Of a stretch of DNA of 7,050 nt, positions 1-4,823 are shown one piece after another. Under the pieces are notes generated by a model. That model did no database searches and was not told the DNA's origin. It saw nothing but the letters and a program-made list of their open reading frames with translations. This DNA is from Armatimonadota bacterium. Lineage in GTDB: Bacteria > Armatimonadota > SYMT01. Numbering within the stretch: position 1 is the first letter of the stretch; each line of letters starts with the position of its first letter. The DNA is taken from positions 1 through 7,050 of the forward strand of contig JAJFMS010000218.1 of the NCBI GenBank assembly GCA_020696885.1, read 5' to 3'. A program made the position numbers and the translations under genes.

Positions 1-216
1 AACGGCGCCCCTCCCAACGAGCGCTCGCGCTGGAAAGGCTCGTACCTGGAAGGCGTCACCATGATTCCCGCGGACCCCTGGGGCAACCCGTACGTCTACA
101 ACGTTCCGGGACCGTACGGCCAGGACTACGAGCTGGCTTCCCTGGGCGAGGACGGCGTCCCGGGCGGTACGGGTGACGGCGAGGACATCGTGAAGCCCTG
201 CGCCTCCTGCCCCTGA
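1..216 (+). CDS. gspG: Type II secretion major pseudopilin GspG, C-terminal part (5' end outside window)
   Basis: The frame is open from the first base and encodes 71 residues before a TGA at 214-216. It contains the conserved pseudopilin C-terminal signature: DPWGNPYVY at residues 25-33, then YELASLGEDGVPGGTGDGEDI at about 44-64. In GspG proteins this loop, rich in Asp and Gly, binds calcium and stabilises the pilin fold; the Asp residues are present here. GspG is the main subunit of the periplasmic pseudopilus that pushes folded proteins through the outer-membrane secretin. The N-terminal prepilin-peptidase site and transmembrane helix lie outside the window. The last residues, with a CASC motif, extend beyond the usual family end just after the DI motif and could be a lineage-specific tail. 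No other secretion genes are visible. Confidence 0.9.
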   Translation, partial: NGAPPNERSRWKGSYLEGVTMIPADPWGNPYVYNVPGPYGQDYELASLGEDGVPGGTGDGEDIVKPCASCP

Positions 217-573
217 GCGGGGATACGTGTAGCAGCCAGGGGCTCCCGCAGCTCGGCTTCTAGCCGCAGCAAGCCGGGGCGCTCCGTCGTTGGCTCCCTG
301 TTCAAGCCTAGCAAGCCCACACCCAGCCGCAGGCCGTTCGGGCTGCTCAAATCCTCCAGCCCTTCCAGGCCGGCCAGGCTCCGCAGCTCGTCTACAGTCT
401 ACACCCCGGCCGCCAGCCGTTCCGAGGCCAGGAGCCCCACCGTCTACATCACCGACGCAGGCAAGGAGTACCACTCCGCGGGCTGCAGCTCCCTGCGAAA
501 GAGCCGCATCCCGATCTCGCTGAAACAGGCCCGAGCCCGCGGCTACGAACCCTGCGCCCGCTGCGGAGGTTAG
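217..573 (+). pseudogene. Start-less ORF ending in a small Cys/His zinc-binding-like domain
   Basis: The frame that encodes GspG stays open for 118 codons after the GspG TGA and ends with TAG at 571-573. The last 43 codons encode a recognisable module: VYITDAGKEYHSAGCSSL, then an ISLKQARARGY helix and a terminal PCARC. The spaced YH..GC and PC.RC residues match a small Ada-like metal-binding module found at the C-termini of nuclease-like and secreted bacterial proteins; that assignment is from memory of the pattern. The region before it is low-complexity Ser/Pro/Arg. There is no ATG, GTG or TTG in this frame between 217 and the domain; only CTG codons at 298 and 343 could serve. It could be a decayed gene that lost its 5' end, a gene with a rare start, or a readthrough tail of GspG. 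The domain is supported better than the gene boundaries. Confidence 0.5.
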
Positions 574-580
574 CAGCGCC

Positions 581-612
581 CACCACTCCACCACTCCACC
601 ACTCCATCACTC
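581..612. repeat. Four tandem 8-bp repeats at the 3' end of the EamA gene
   Basis: Three exact copies of caccactc (581-604) are followed by one variant copy, catcactc (605-612). On the minus strand the unit reads gagtggtg, and the variant copy gagtgatg supplies the TGA stop of the EamA gene at 609-607. Copy number is directly visible; slippage origin is inferred. Confidence 0.9.
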
Positions 613-1563
613 CGCCCCTTGCAGAGCGGCGCGGCTGCGCGCTGTCGATAGGTTTGAGATCACCAGCCCCAGCAGGATGATCCCACCGCCCACCGCCAGC
701 CCGGCGGTGATCGGCTCGTGGAGTACGGCGTAGCTGGCCAGCGCACCGAAGACCGGGGTCAGGAAGAACCCGACGCTAAGGCGGCTGGGGGGATACTTCT
801 GGAGCATGGCGGTCCAGCCCACGAAGCAGAGCCCGGCGACTACGATGCCCTGGTACAGGATCGAGACCGCGATCGGGAAGTTCCAGCGATAATGGAGCGG
901 CTCGGTTAGCACGCTCATCAGCACGAAAGCCGGGAGCGCGATCAGGCTCTGCCAGAAGAGCAGCGCATAGGGATGCATCCCCTGTACCAGCGCGCCGGTG
1001 TAGACCACCCGCGCCGCGAGCAGCACCGCGCTTGCAACCACCAGCGCGTCCCCGACCAGGGTCCCCGCGCCGCTCTGGAATCGCTCGCCGAAGACGAACA
1101 GGATGCCCCCGAACGCGAACGCCGTTCCGAGCGCCTTGTTCCAGGTGACGCGGTCGGACTTGAGCAGGAAGTGTGCGAAGAGCGGGACGAAGAGGGGGTA
1201 GCTGTTAATCAGCAGCGCCTGCCGGCTGGCGGCCGTGAGCATCGACCCGTGGTTGAGCAGCACGATCTGAACTGCAAACAGCGTCGAAAGCCAGCCCAGC
1301 GGCTTCCAGTGGCGGCGCTCGATGCCCAGCGGAACCCGCTGCCAGCGCGCGATCACCACGACCACCAGCAGCCCTAGCAAAAACCGGAGCGCCGCCGAGC
1401 CATACGGGGGCAGATACTGGAGGCTATAGCGCAGGGCCGGAGCATTGCCGCCCCAGCCCGCCGTGAGCAAGATCACCTGGAAAACGGCTAACAGGGTGAG
1501 CGGTCGGTCGGCGAGGGTCGGTTGCGGAGGCGCAGCAGCGGGGTCGCGGTTCACCTGTCCCAT
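607..1563 (-). CDS. EamA/DMT-superfamily membrane transporter
   Basis: Encodes 318 residues, the usual size for the ten-helix drug/metabolite transporter (EamA) family, whose members export or import small metabolites such as amino acids across the inner membrane. The substrate cannot be read from the sequence. Hydrophobic segments fall near residues 22-45, 52-73, 85-105, 112-130, 138-156, 165-185, 195-216, 230-250, 262-283 and 288-308, giving two five-helix repeats. The second repeat ends in the typical pattern ASYAVLHEPITAGLAVGG followed by ILLGLVISN. The ATG at 1563 gives a polar 20-residue N-terminus; no strong Shine-Dalgarno precedes it, and a GTG three codons downstream (1554) preceded by gggacag is an alternative. 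The gene is monocistronic and divergent from the VOC gene. The stop codon lies inside an 8-bp tandem repeat. Confidence 0.92.
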   Translation of the reverse strand: MGQVNRDPAAAPPQPTLADRPLTLLAVFQVILLTAGWGGNAPALRYSLQYLPPYGSAALRFLLGLLVVVVIARWQRVPLGIERRHWKPLGWLSTLFAVQIVLLNHGSMLTAASRQALLINSYPLFVPLFAHFLLKSDRVTWNKALGTAFAFGGILFVFGERFQSGAGTLVGDALVVASAVLLAARVVYTGALVQGMHPYALLFWQSLIALPAFVLMSVLTEPLHYRWNFPIAVSILYQGIVVAGLCFVGWTAMLQKYPPSRLSVGFFLTPVFGALASYAVLHEPITAGLAVGGGIILLGLVISNLSTARSRAALQGAE

Positions 1564-1706
1564 AGACCGTCATTCTAACCCGGGTACCGGCTTCTGCCGC
1601 ACTGCGCCCAATCATCCGGAGCTGAGCGGGAATCCGTAGGCGAGGCCTACCCCAGCTGAGCTAGCCTTCCTGGTGAGTCCACCGCGTGTGAGAGGATCTG
1701 AACCGA
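1564..1706. promoter_or_regulatory. Divergent intergenic region between the EamA and VOC genes
   Basis: These 143 bases separate two divergently oriented starts, so promoters for both directions should lie here. I see no convincing -35/-10 pair or operator. A purine-rich agagga (1691-1696), about ten bases before the VOC ATG, is a plausible ribosome binding site. The call rests on gene orientation only. Confidence 0.35.
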
Positions 1707-2105
1707 ATGGAACCCCGTATCAGCTTCGTTACCCTGGGCGTCACCGACCTGGAGCGCTCCATCGCCTTCTACCGTGACGTGCTCGGCCTGACGCCGCTGC
1801 CGACGCCGCCCGAGGTAGCGTTCTTCGAGATGGGCGCCACGTGGCTGGCGCTGTGGCCACGCCACCTGCTGGCTGCCGACGCAGGAGTCCCCGCCGAAGG
1901 GAGCGGGTTCCGCGGGTTCTCGCTGGCTCACAACGTCCGCTCGCCGGAAGCGGTGGACCAGCTTCTGGCGCAGGCCGCAGCGGGCGGGGGGCGCCTGCTG
2001 AAGGCGGGGCACGAAGCGGACTGGGGCGGCTACACCGGCTACTTCGCGGACCCGGACGGCTTCCTCTGGGAAGTGGCGTGGAACCCGCACTTTCCGCACG
2101 TGTGA
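1707..2105 (+). CDS. VOC-family (glyoxalase/bleomycin-resistance fold) protein
   Basis: Encodes 132 residues, the normal length of a single-chain VOC protein with two beta-alpha-beta-beta-beta modules. The first module opens with TLGVTDLERSIAFYRDVLGL (residues 10-29); the second contains FSLAHNVRSPEAVDQLL and closes with GYFADPDGFLWEVAWNP. VOC proteins include glyoxalases, dioxygenases and antibiotic-binding proteins. The C-terminal Glu of the metal site (LWEVAW) is kept, but the N-terminal His ligand of classical glyoxalases is replaced in RISFVTLG. The TLGV/WNP subtype is common and mostly uncharacterised, so no substrate is assigned. The protein ends right after NPHFPHV, a few residues shorter than relatives I recall. 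It starts at ATG 1707 with agagga about ten bases upstream, and it is divergent from the EamA gene. Confidence 0.88.
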   Translation: MEPRISFVTLGVTDLERSIAFYRDVLGLTPLPTPPEVAFFEMGATWLALWPRHLLAADAGVPAEGSGFRGFSLAHNVRSPEAVDQLLAQAAAGGGRLLKAGHEADWGGYTGYFADPDGFLWEVAWNPHFPHV

Positions 2106-2176
2106 TCGGGCCCGGTTCGAAGCCGCGGGCAGCGGTTATCCGGCCCGCCCCGGTCCCTCCGCCTGGCCGGCGGTTC

Positions 2177-2329
2177 GTGGAGTTCGTGGCAACCCTACGC
2201 GGCAGGACCTTTGCTCCGGACCAGGAGAAGAGAATCCGCGCAACCGCGGACCGGTTGTTTGGGTCTAAGAGCACAGAGCAACTGACCACAGAAGAGATCC
2301 GGGAGCTCTGGCGTGAGGTGGTAGGATGA
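2177..2329 (+). CDS. Small hypothetical protein, first gene of an ATGA-overlapping pair
   Basis: With the GTG at 2177 this encodes 50 residues, starting MEFVATLRGRTFAPDQEKRI and ending in EEIRELWREVVG before TGA at 2327-2329. It is charged, appears mostly helical, and has no signal peptide or membrane segment. I do not recognise a family. The start is uncertain: GTG 2102 (overlapping the VOC stop) would give 75 residues with a Pro/Arg-rich N-terminus, and GTG 2186 would give 47. None has a strong Shine-Dalgarno. The gene is considered real mainly because the next ORF begins at its stop in an ATGA overlap, as in translationally coupled pairs, and because the codon and residue composition after 2177 looks protein-like. 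A toxin-antitoxin-like role is possible from architecture alone and has no domain support. Confidence 0.5.
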   Translation: MEFVATLRGRTFAPDQEKRIRATADRLFGSKSTEQLTTEEIRELWREVVG

Positions 2330-2529
2330 CGAAGGAAGCGTTTCTCGAACAATTGGAAGACGCCGCGAATGATGGGCGTTTCGAGGATCTGGTGGCGCTC
2401 CTGAATCGATATGGCGCAGAGTTTGACTATTCTCCCTTCGAACTGGACCGGCTGGAAGCGTGCTGCGGGGCCCTGAGCCTCGCGGGCTTCGCGGCGAGCC
2501 AGCAACTCACAAGCGCACAAGCCGCGTAG
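2326..2529 (+). CDS. Small hypothetical protein, second gene of an ATGA-overlapping pair
   Basis: Encodes 67 residues from ATG 2326 to TAG 2527-2529. A good purine-rich ribosome binding site (gaggtgg, 2314-2320) sits just upstream inside the preceding gene, which supports this start and translational coupling. The N-terminal part (MTKEAFLEQLEDAANDGRFEDLVALLNRY in outline) is acidic and helical; the C-terminal part is Ala/Leu-rich with an adjacent Cys-Cys at residues 46-47. There is no signal peptide or clear transmembrane helix. I recognise no family. The first half looks visibly lower in GC than the flanking genes, which would fit acquisition together with its partner and next to the phage fragment. 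It could be a partner of the upstream 50-residue protein or a passenger gene at the edge of the phage remnant. Confidence 0.65.
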   Translation: MTKEAFLEQLEDAANDGRFEDLVALLNRYGAEFDYSPFELDRLEACCGALSLAGFAASQQLTSAQAA

Positions 2530-2561
2530 CCCCCACCCCACAACTACAGATTTCACCTTTA

Positions 2562-2587
2562 CAGGCTGGTCCTTCGGGGCCGGCCTG
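2562..2587 (+). terminator. Strong hairpin with a UUCG tetraloop between the small genes and the scaffolding gene
   Basis: An 11-bp stem (2562-2572 with 2577-2587, two G-T pairs) closes the loop ttcg at 2573-2576 in the extra-stable c(UUCG)g context. Only a weak T-rich run (ttct) follows. It may be a terminator for the small-gene pair or a structured 5' leader of the phage scaffolding gene. The stem is seen directly; the role is inferred. Confidence 0.5.
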
Positions 2588-2678
2588 TTCTGCTCAGGAC
2601 CGCCAGGCGAGGCCCGGAGCAACCGTCGGGGCAGGTCCCCACCGATCACAGCCGGCCCGGCGCCGGCGGGAGAACACG

Positions 2679-3227
2679 ATGCTGCGGAATCGACTGCTGG
2701 AAGACTTCTGAACGGGCCGCTTCTACGAAGGTGACGACGGCGGCACTGGCGGCGGGTCCGCTGGTGGTGACGGCGGCGCCGGCGGGGGCGCTGGGGAAGG
2801 CGAAGGGGACGGCGAGAAGGGTGGCAAGGACACCACGAACCAGAACCGAGAGGCGGCCAAGTATCGCCGGGAGCTGCGCGAGGCCCAGGCCGAGCTGAAG
2901 AAGCTCCAGGGCGCTCAGCTTTCCGAGACCGAGAAGCGCGACCGGCGCCTGAAGGAGCTGGAAGGCGAGAACGCCACGCTCAAGAGCGGGCAGCGGACGG
3001 CCCGGATCGAAGCCCTCGCGGCGAAGGCCGGGGCACGGGACGCGGACGTGGTGGCGCTACTGGTACCGTCGGATGCCGAGGACCTGGCGAAAGCCATCAC
3101 GGAGATCAAGAAGGCCCGACCGCACCTGTTCGGGGGCAGCGGTTCTGCGGACGGCGGCGCCGGCGGTGGCGGCGCCGCTGCTACGGGAGGGATGAACGAC
3201 TTCATTCGTCGTTCGGCCGGACGTTAG
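2679..3227 (+). pseudogene. Tailed-phage scaffolding protein, interrupted by an in-frame TGA at codon 11
   Basis: The frame from ATG 2679 (ggggag-like ribosome site at 2668-2672) to TAG 3225-3227 has 183 codons and is open except for TGA at 2709-2711. After the TGA come a Gly/Asp-rich linker (about residues 18-45), a charged coiled coil (about 52-105, REAAKYRRELREAQAELKK then further Lys/Glu heptads), an Ala-rich segment RIEALAAKAGARDADVVALL, the PSDAEDLAKAI region, PHLFGG, a second Gly/Ala-rich linker, and the terminal MNDFIRRSAGR. This order matches phage scaffolding/minor capsid proteins encoded just upstream of HK97-type capsids, which guide procapsid assembly. No ATG, GTG or TTG follows the TGA until GTG 3048-3050 deep inside the domain, so the first ten codons seem to be the true N-terminus and the TGA a nonsense mutation, unless it is read through. 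Calling it broken is an inference. Confidence 0.78.
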
Positions 3228-3257
3228 CCCCGTCCGAGTGCCACCTGGTTCAATGAC

Positions 3258-3282
3258 GGCTCCGGGAAACCGGGGCCTTTTT
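3258..3282 (+). terminator. Rho-independent terminator-like hairpin between scaffold and capsid genes
   Basis: An 8-bp GC-rich stem (3258-3265 with 3270-3277, one T-G pair) closes the GNRA loop gaaa and is followed directly by five Ts (3278-3282). A second hairpin, 6 bp with loop tgaac, follows at 3283-3299 just before the capsid ribosome site. Such hairpins in phage head-gene intervals can attenuate transcription or act as processing sites. The structure is clear; function is inferred. Confidence 0.75.
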
Positions 3283-3312
3283 GCTGCCTGAACGGCAGCG
3301 GGAGAAGAGATC

Positions 3313-3447
3313 GTGGCTTACAACAACCTGATCGATCGCTCCGGCGCAGAGGCCCTCATTCCCGAGGAAGCCAGCCGGGAGATCATCAAGAACGTCCCGG
3401 CGAACCGGACTCCCCTCGCTGATCGAGCAGCCTCTCCATTAGCGTGA
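3313..3447 (+). pseudogene. HK97-type phage major capsid protein, N-terminal fragment
   Basis: GTG 3313, preceded by gggagaaga (3300-3308), opens an ORF of 44 residues. The first 31, MAYNNLIDRSGAEALIPEEA followed by SREIIKNVPAN, match the N-terminus typical of HK97-fold major capsid proteins of siphoviruses (the MAYNN..R....ALIPEE.S.EI pattern). Relatives continue for about 300 residues. Here the residues after NVPAN read RTPLADRAASPLA and stop at TGA 3445-3447; they are the antisense of the DUF1003 gene and do not resemble capsid. The break therefore lies at about 3403-3408. The capsid is the main shell subunit; this fragment cannot form one. It follows the scaffolding gene with 85 bases between them that contain two hairpins. 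Confidence 0.8.
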
Positions 3448-4000
3448 GCACGCGGCGGTCGTTGGCGTCCATCCGGCGCAGGATCTCGTCGATCTTCTCC
3501 AGCGCCGGCTGCTGCGGCGCCGTCACGTGCATCGCTTCCAGCCGCTGCACCGCGTCCATCAGCAGCCGGTCCTGGTGGGCGAGGTGGTCCATCACGATCC
3601 GCAGCTCGCGCTCCGACTTGCAGTTGATCTCGTAGTCGTGCTGCGCCATCAGGCGGTCCCGCTCGGAGGCCCGGTTCTGGCTCATCATCACCACCGGGCC
3701 GGTGTACGCGGCCTGGAAGCTGAGCACGAGGTTGAGCAGGATGAACGGGTACGGATCCCAGGATTTCAAGAAGCCGGGATGCGTCTTGATCATCACTGCC
3801 AGGTACGTGTTGGCGGCGATCCAGAGCAGCAGCAGCGTACTCTGGATGAGGATGAACGCCCAGCTCCCCACCCCCGCGGCCAGCCGGTCCGCGATGCGCT
3901 GTCCCAGCGACATCTGCTCCTGGTGCTCGGCCAGCACGTTGCGTACCGGGGGATGATCGTGCTGGTACAGCACCACCGGGCCGGGCGACTCCTGGCTCAT
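3386..4000 (-). CDS. DUF1003 membrane protein
   Basis: Encodes 204 residues with two transmembrane helices (about 45-67 and 83-105). The family signature lies around the second helix: WDPYPFILLN (81-90), LSFQAAYTGPVVMMSQNR (93-110), then a D/E-rich cytoplasmic continuation. A charged helical tail (about 127-192) with IDEILRRMDANDRR looks coiled-coil-like. DUF1003 proteins are inner-membrane proteins of unknown function. The ATG at 4000 overlaps the TGA of the PRC-barrel gene by one base, so translation is probably coupled. At the 3' end, the last codons (GSPGRS) and the stop at 3386-3388 lie within sequence that on the other strand encodes the phage capsid, so the natural C-terminus was probably changed by the junction near 3405. 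The main domain is intact. Confidence 0.88.
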   Translation of the reverse strand: MSQESPGPVVLYQHDHPPVRNVLAEHQEQMSLGQRIADRLAAGVGSWAFILIQSTLLLLWIAANTYLAVMIKTHPGFLKSWDPYPFILLNLVLSFQAAYTGPVVMMSQNRASERDRLMAQHDYEINCKSERELRIVMDHLAHQDRLLMDAVQRLEAMHVTAPQQPALEKIDEILRRMDANDRRVLTLMERLLDQRGESGSPGRS

Positions 4001-4572
4001 CAGCGGGTCTCCGCGGACTTCCGGCGGCCGCGCCGGCCCCGGCCGGAGGAGGCGCCTTCATTCGCCTCTCCCTCCGGGCCTTCCACCCGGGGAGCGCGAC
4101 CCACTTCGTCCGAGACGATGATGGCGTCCTTCCCGAACACCCGCACCGCGTCCCGGGAGAAGGAGATGCCGCTGTGGATCAGCTTCCCGAGCAGTCCGCC
4201 CGTAGCCACGCGATACCGCTCCACGCAGCCGGTGGTCTCATCCACTTCGAAGTCTGATACCCGGCCGAGGCGCGTGCCGCCTTCCGTGATCACCGGCCGG
4301 TCGCGCACGTCCGTGGTCACTTCTTCCCGCTCCGCGCTGGGGACGGTCCGGCGCACCGCGGCGAACGCCTCAACGGTGATCGCGTCCGTGCCGATGGCGC
4401 GCACGGAATCCCACGCCAGCACGCCGCCGGAGCGATGCTCCGCGCCCGCGAAGTGGAGGTAACGGATGCGGCCGTCCGTGGCGTTGTATTCCAGCCCCTT
4501 GAGCGTGCCGAGGCAGAGGCCCTCCTGCAGGGTGACAAGGGGCATTCCCATCAGGTCGTGGAGGGTCTTCAT
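4000..4572 (-). CDS. Protein with two PRC-barrel domains
   Basis: Encodes 190 residues from ATG 4572. Two PRC-barrel-like units are visible: residues 1-75 (LHDLMGMPLVT..EG..LG.L..L.. pattern, ending DAITVEAF) and about 84-160 (VITEGGTRLGRVSDFEVDET, then GKLIHSGISFSRDAVRVFGKDAIIV). A linker and a basic tail (RGRRGRRK near 178-185) end the protein. PRC-barrels occur in photosynthetic reaction-centre H subunits and RimM and often act as small binding or sensor modules; a specific role is not known here. The frame is open upstream to 4725, but that sequence is repeat-rich and not protein-like, and aaggag (4592-4587 on the minus strand) lies 14 bases before ATG 4572, a long spacing. It is coupled to the DUF1003 gene by a one-base TGATG overlap, implying a shared job, perhaps at the membrane. 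Confidence 0.85.
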   Translation of the reverse strand: MKTLHDLMGMPLVTLQEGLCLGTLKGLEYNATDGRIRYLHFAGAEHRSGGVLAWDSVRAIGTDAITVEAFAAVRRTVPSAEREEVTTDVRDRPVITEGGTRLGRVSDFEVDETTGCVERYRVATGGLLGKLIHSGISFSRDAVRVFGKDAIIVSDEVGRAPRVEGPEGEANEGASSGRGRRGRRKSAETR

Positions 4573-4671
4573 GGTGTTCGTGCCGGCTCCTTGCGCCGGG
4601 AGAGCGCGTCGCCGGAGGAGCGAGGCTCGATACGTCAGTATCCCCTCAAAACAGCGCCCGGTGTCGAGATT

Positions 4672-4692
4672 GGGCGTATGGGCGTATGGGCG
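4672..4692. repeat. 8-bp tandem repeat, about 2.6 copies
   Basis: The unit gggcgtat occurs at 4672-4679 and 4680-4687, followed by a partial copy gggcg at 4688-4692. It lies in the leader of the PRC-barrel gene and abuts the GC hairpin at 4692-4710. It has the same unit length as, but a different sequence from, the repeat at 581-612. Confidence 0.85.
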
Positions 4693-4710
4693 GCGGCGCC
4701 TAGCGCCGCC
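4692..4710 (-). repeat. GC-rich perfect palindrome in the spacer downstream of the hybrid kinase
   Basis: An 8-bp stem, ggcggcgc with gcgccgcc, closes a 3-base loop (4700-4702). There is no T run on either side, so it is not a textbook intrinsic terminator. It lies between the hybrid-kinase stop and the PRC-barrel start on the minus strand and may affect read-through between them. Confidence 0.6.
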
Positions 4711-4717
4711 TTCCACT

Positions 4718-4820
4718 CCGAACACCCAAAACCGTGAGCGGAGAGACCCCCCCTGCCCCCCCCCTTCGTAAGGGGGGGAGACCCAACACCCCCGTGCCCC
4801 TCGGCGATCCGAACACCCAA
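4718..4820. repeat. 12-bp direct repeat flanking the poly-C/poly-G palindrome
   Basis: The sequence ccgaacacccaa occurs exactly at 4718-4729 and 4809-4820, 91 bases apart start to start. A related cccaacacc occurs at 4782-4790 and again at 4816-4824. The pair brackets the palindrome at 4758-4778. This may be the flanks of a dispersed intergenic element or simple low-complexity expansion. Confidence 0.7.
4758..4778. repeat. Dispersed-type intergenic palindrome (C7-TT-cgt-AA-G7)
   Basis: Seven Cs and TT (4758-4766) pair with AA and seven Gs (4770-4778) around a 3-base loop, cgt. Translated, this gives the PPLTKGG-type spurious peptides that mark a family of dispersed intergenic palindromes known in many bacterial genomes. 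It lies 46 bases past the hybrid-kinase stop and could act as a bidirectional transcription-end hairpin, but lacks a T run. Confidence 0.7.
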
Positions 4821-4823
4821 CAC

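Larger units (their letters stand above)
2679..3405 (+). mobile_element. Prophage morphogenesis-module remnant
   Basis: A scaffolding gene followed by the start of an HK97-fold major capsid gene, in canonical order and orientation, marks tailed-phage DNA. Neither gene is intact: the scaffold has an in-frame TGA and the capsid stops matching after about 31 codons. No terminase, portal, tail, integrase or attachment site is in the window. The left edge is uncertain and could lie anywhere from 2106 to 2679; the right edge near 3405 is where capsid-like coding gives way to the antisense DUF1003 gene. An assembly join is an alternative to a real genomic remnant. Confidence 0.65.
4573..4823. other. 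Repeat-rich spacer between the kinase operon and the PRC-barrel/DUF1003 pair
   Basis: These 251 bases hold no credible gene. They contain tandem 8-bp repeats, two palindromes and short direct repeats, described separately, and the possible ribosome site of the PRC-barrel gene. A promoter for the PRC-barrel gene probably lies in the part nearest 4573-4670, but no clear boxes are visible. Confidence 0.6.

Noticed and set aside
581..612. CRISPR-like or integron-like array
   Set aside because: The units are 8 bp with no spacers and no recombination-site structure; it is a plain tandem repeat.
1741..2649. Long minus-strand open frame (302 codons) across the VOC gene and the small-gene pair
   Set aside because: Arg/Pro/Ser-rich antisense translation typical of GC-rich DNA; the opposite strand has recognisable VOC motifs and a coupled gene pair.
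2530..3447. Complete prophage or satellite with attachment sites
   Set aside because: Only two head genes, both broken, are present; no integrase, terminase, portal or flanking direct repeat is visible.
3318..4462. Long open frames antisense to, or in another frame of, the DUF1003 and PRC-barrel genes
   Set aside because: They show no domain pattern, while the minus-strand frames contain DUF1003 and PRC-barrel signatures and a coupled start/stop.
4573..4725. N-terminal extension of the PRC-barrel protein up to 4725
   Set aside because: The added residues come from tandem repeats and a palindrome; the barrel begins naturally at ATG 4572.
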